A stretch of DNA of 64,000 nt from Alteromonas sp. BMJM2. GTDB lineage: Bacteria; Pseudomonadota; Gammaproteobacteria; Enterobacterales; Alteromonadaceae. The position numbers and the translations under genes are program-made. Positions 63,684 to 64,000 of the stretch are shown here, piece by piece. The stretch spans positions 186,001-250,000 of the forward strand of contig NZ_JAPVOT010000003.1 in assembly GCF_027257845.1 (NCBI RefSeq), written 5' to 3'. Each line of letters opens with the position of its first letter. The first letter of the stretch is position 1. Below the pieces are notes generated by a model. The model was given only the letters and a program-made list of their open reading frames with translations. It was not told the origin of the DNA and did not search any database.

Positions 63684-64000
63684 TGGAGCAAATAGTTGCT
63701 AGAAAAGAGATATTCACTAAAAATTTTTCATCGCATCCTTTACCGCCATTATTCATCAGTCAAGATTACGAAGAAAGCGAGTTTAAGACCGAGTGGCTTA
63801 CGCCCTCAACTGACGAGGCGGTAAAATGCCTTATCAGTGGGAGTAAGCAAACTGTTTTTATTAGCACCGACGCTTTAGAAGAAAAATACGTAGATATCAT
63901 TCGTAAAAATATAGATGAAAAAGGTCTTCGTGTTTATCTATGCCTAGGCGGTAAAAAAAAGAACACCTCAGTAATTGCTAAACTTAAAGATCGTTGTTTT
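63683..64000 (+). CDS. Start of a fourth operon gene, possible PLD-like protein (partial)
   Basis: The ATG at 63683 shares a base with the preceding stop. The first 106 residues read to the window edge without a stop. SGSKQTVFISTDALEEKYVD ... NIDEKGLRVYLCLGG resembles the opening strand-helix-strand of phospholipase-D-like nucleases, where a DISARM-type or other defence nuclease would place its HxK motif later; the HxK itself is beyond the window. The call is tentative. Confidence 0.6.
   Translation, partial: MEQIVARKEIFTKNFSSHPLPPLFISQDYEESEFKTEWLTPSTDEAVKCLISGSKQTVFISTDALEEKYVDIIRKNIDEKGLRVYLCLGGKKKNTSVIAKLKDRCF

Noticed and set aside
1-64000. CRISPR arrays, complete insertion sequences or prophage genes
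   Set aside because: No regularly spaced repeats, no transposase or integrase and no phage structural genes were found on either strand.

Overview
The window reads like chromosome from a marine gammaproteobacterium of the Alteromonas type. That is an inference from the gene families present (large TonB-dependent receptors, an SSS-type sugar symporter, YcjX/YcjF, a SorA/SorB-like pair), the moderate GC content and the dense gene packing; there is no rRNA or intact tRNA here to confirm it. The left half (1-31 kb) looks like ordinary and niche-specific chromosome. The right half (31.5-64 kb) is a defence and toxin-antitoxin island full of gene remnants.

Left half. 1-5.4 kb holds a partial nucleotidyltransferase-fold gene, the ycjX-ycjF pair, an MBL-fold hydrolase and a LysR regulator. 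5.7-13.7 kb holds an acyl-CoA dehydrogenase, a TonB-dependent receptor, a small beta-barrel outer membrane protein, a DSD1-type PLP enzyme and a secreted alpha/beta hydrolase. 13.9-26.5 kb is the most coherent metabolic block: TonB receptor, SSS symporter, GH31 glycosidase, GntR/UTRA regulator, aldo/keto reductase, TauD-superfamily dioxygenase, YeiH-type exporter and a SorA/SorB-like sulfite dehydrogenase pair. Near-identical palindromes (core TCTTATATAAGA) precede three transcription units and tie them into one regulon. The simplest reading is uptake of a sulfonated sugar glycoside (sulfoquinovose-like), hydrolysis, oxidative removal of sulfite, reduction of the aldehyde left behind, then sulfite export and oxidation in the periplasm. 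26.5-31 kb holds a NarL/DesK-like two-component system, a membrane protein, a methyltransferase and a cold-shock/CFI-box protein.

Right half. 31.5-39.3 kb is a DNA phosphorothioation module: a degenerate M15-peptidase-like gene, the dnd-associated methyltransferase, then dndB-dndC-dndD-dndE, with no dndA in view. Converging on it from 50.1 kb is the restriction operon dptF-dptG-dptH, and its last gene encodes a sulfur-binding-domain HNH nuclease of the kind that cuts phosphorothioated DNA. A DUF262/DUF1524 GmrSD-like gene lies between the two operons. 50.6-57 kb is a scrap zone: a DUF3427 helicase remnant, a membrane-anchored Mrr-like nuclease, a tRNA-like fragment, a decayed hipBA locus with its operator intact, a 5'-truncated pRiA4b ORF-3 gene and a complete hipBA locus, part of it bracketed by 39-bp direct repeats.

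The window ends inside an operon (57.1-64 kb) of at least four tightly packed genes: a Ycf46-like AAA ATPase, a 1108-residue SF1 helicase, an unrecognised 555-residue protein and the start of another gene. I do not recognise it as a named system and consider it the best candidate for an undescribed defence system. Calls rest on reading translated proteins and DNA by eye; no database search was run.
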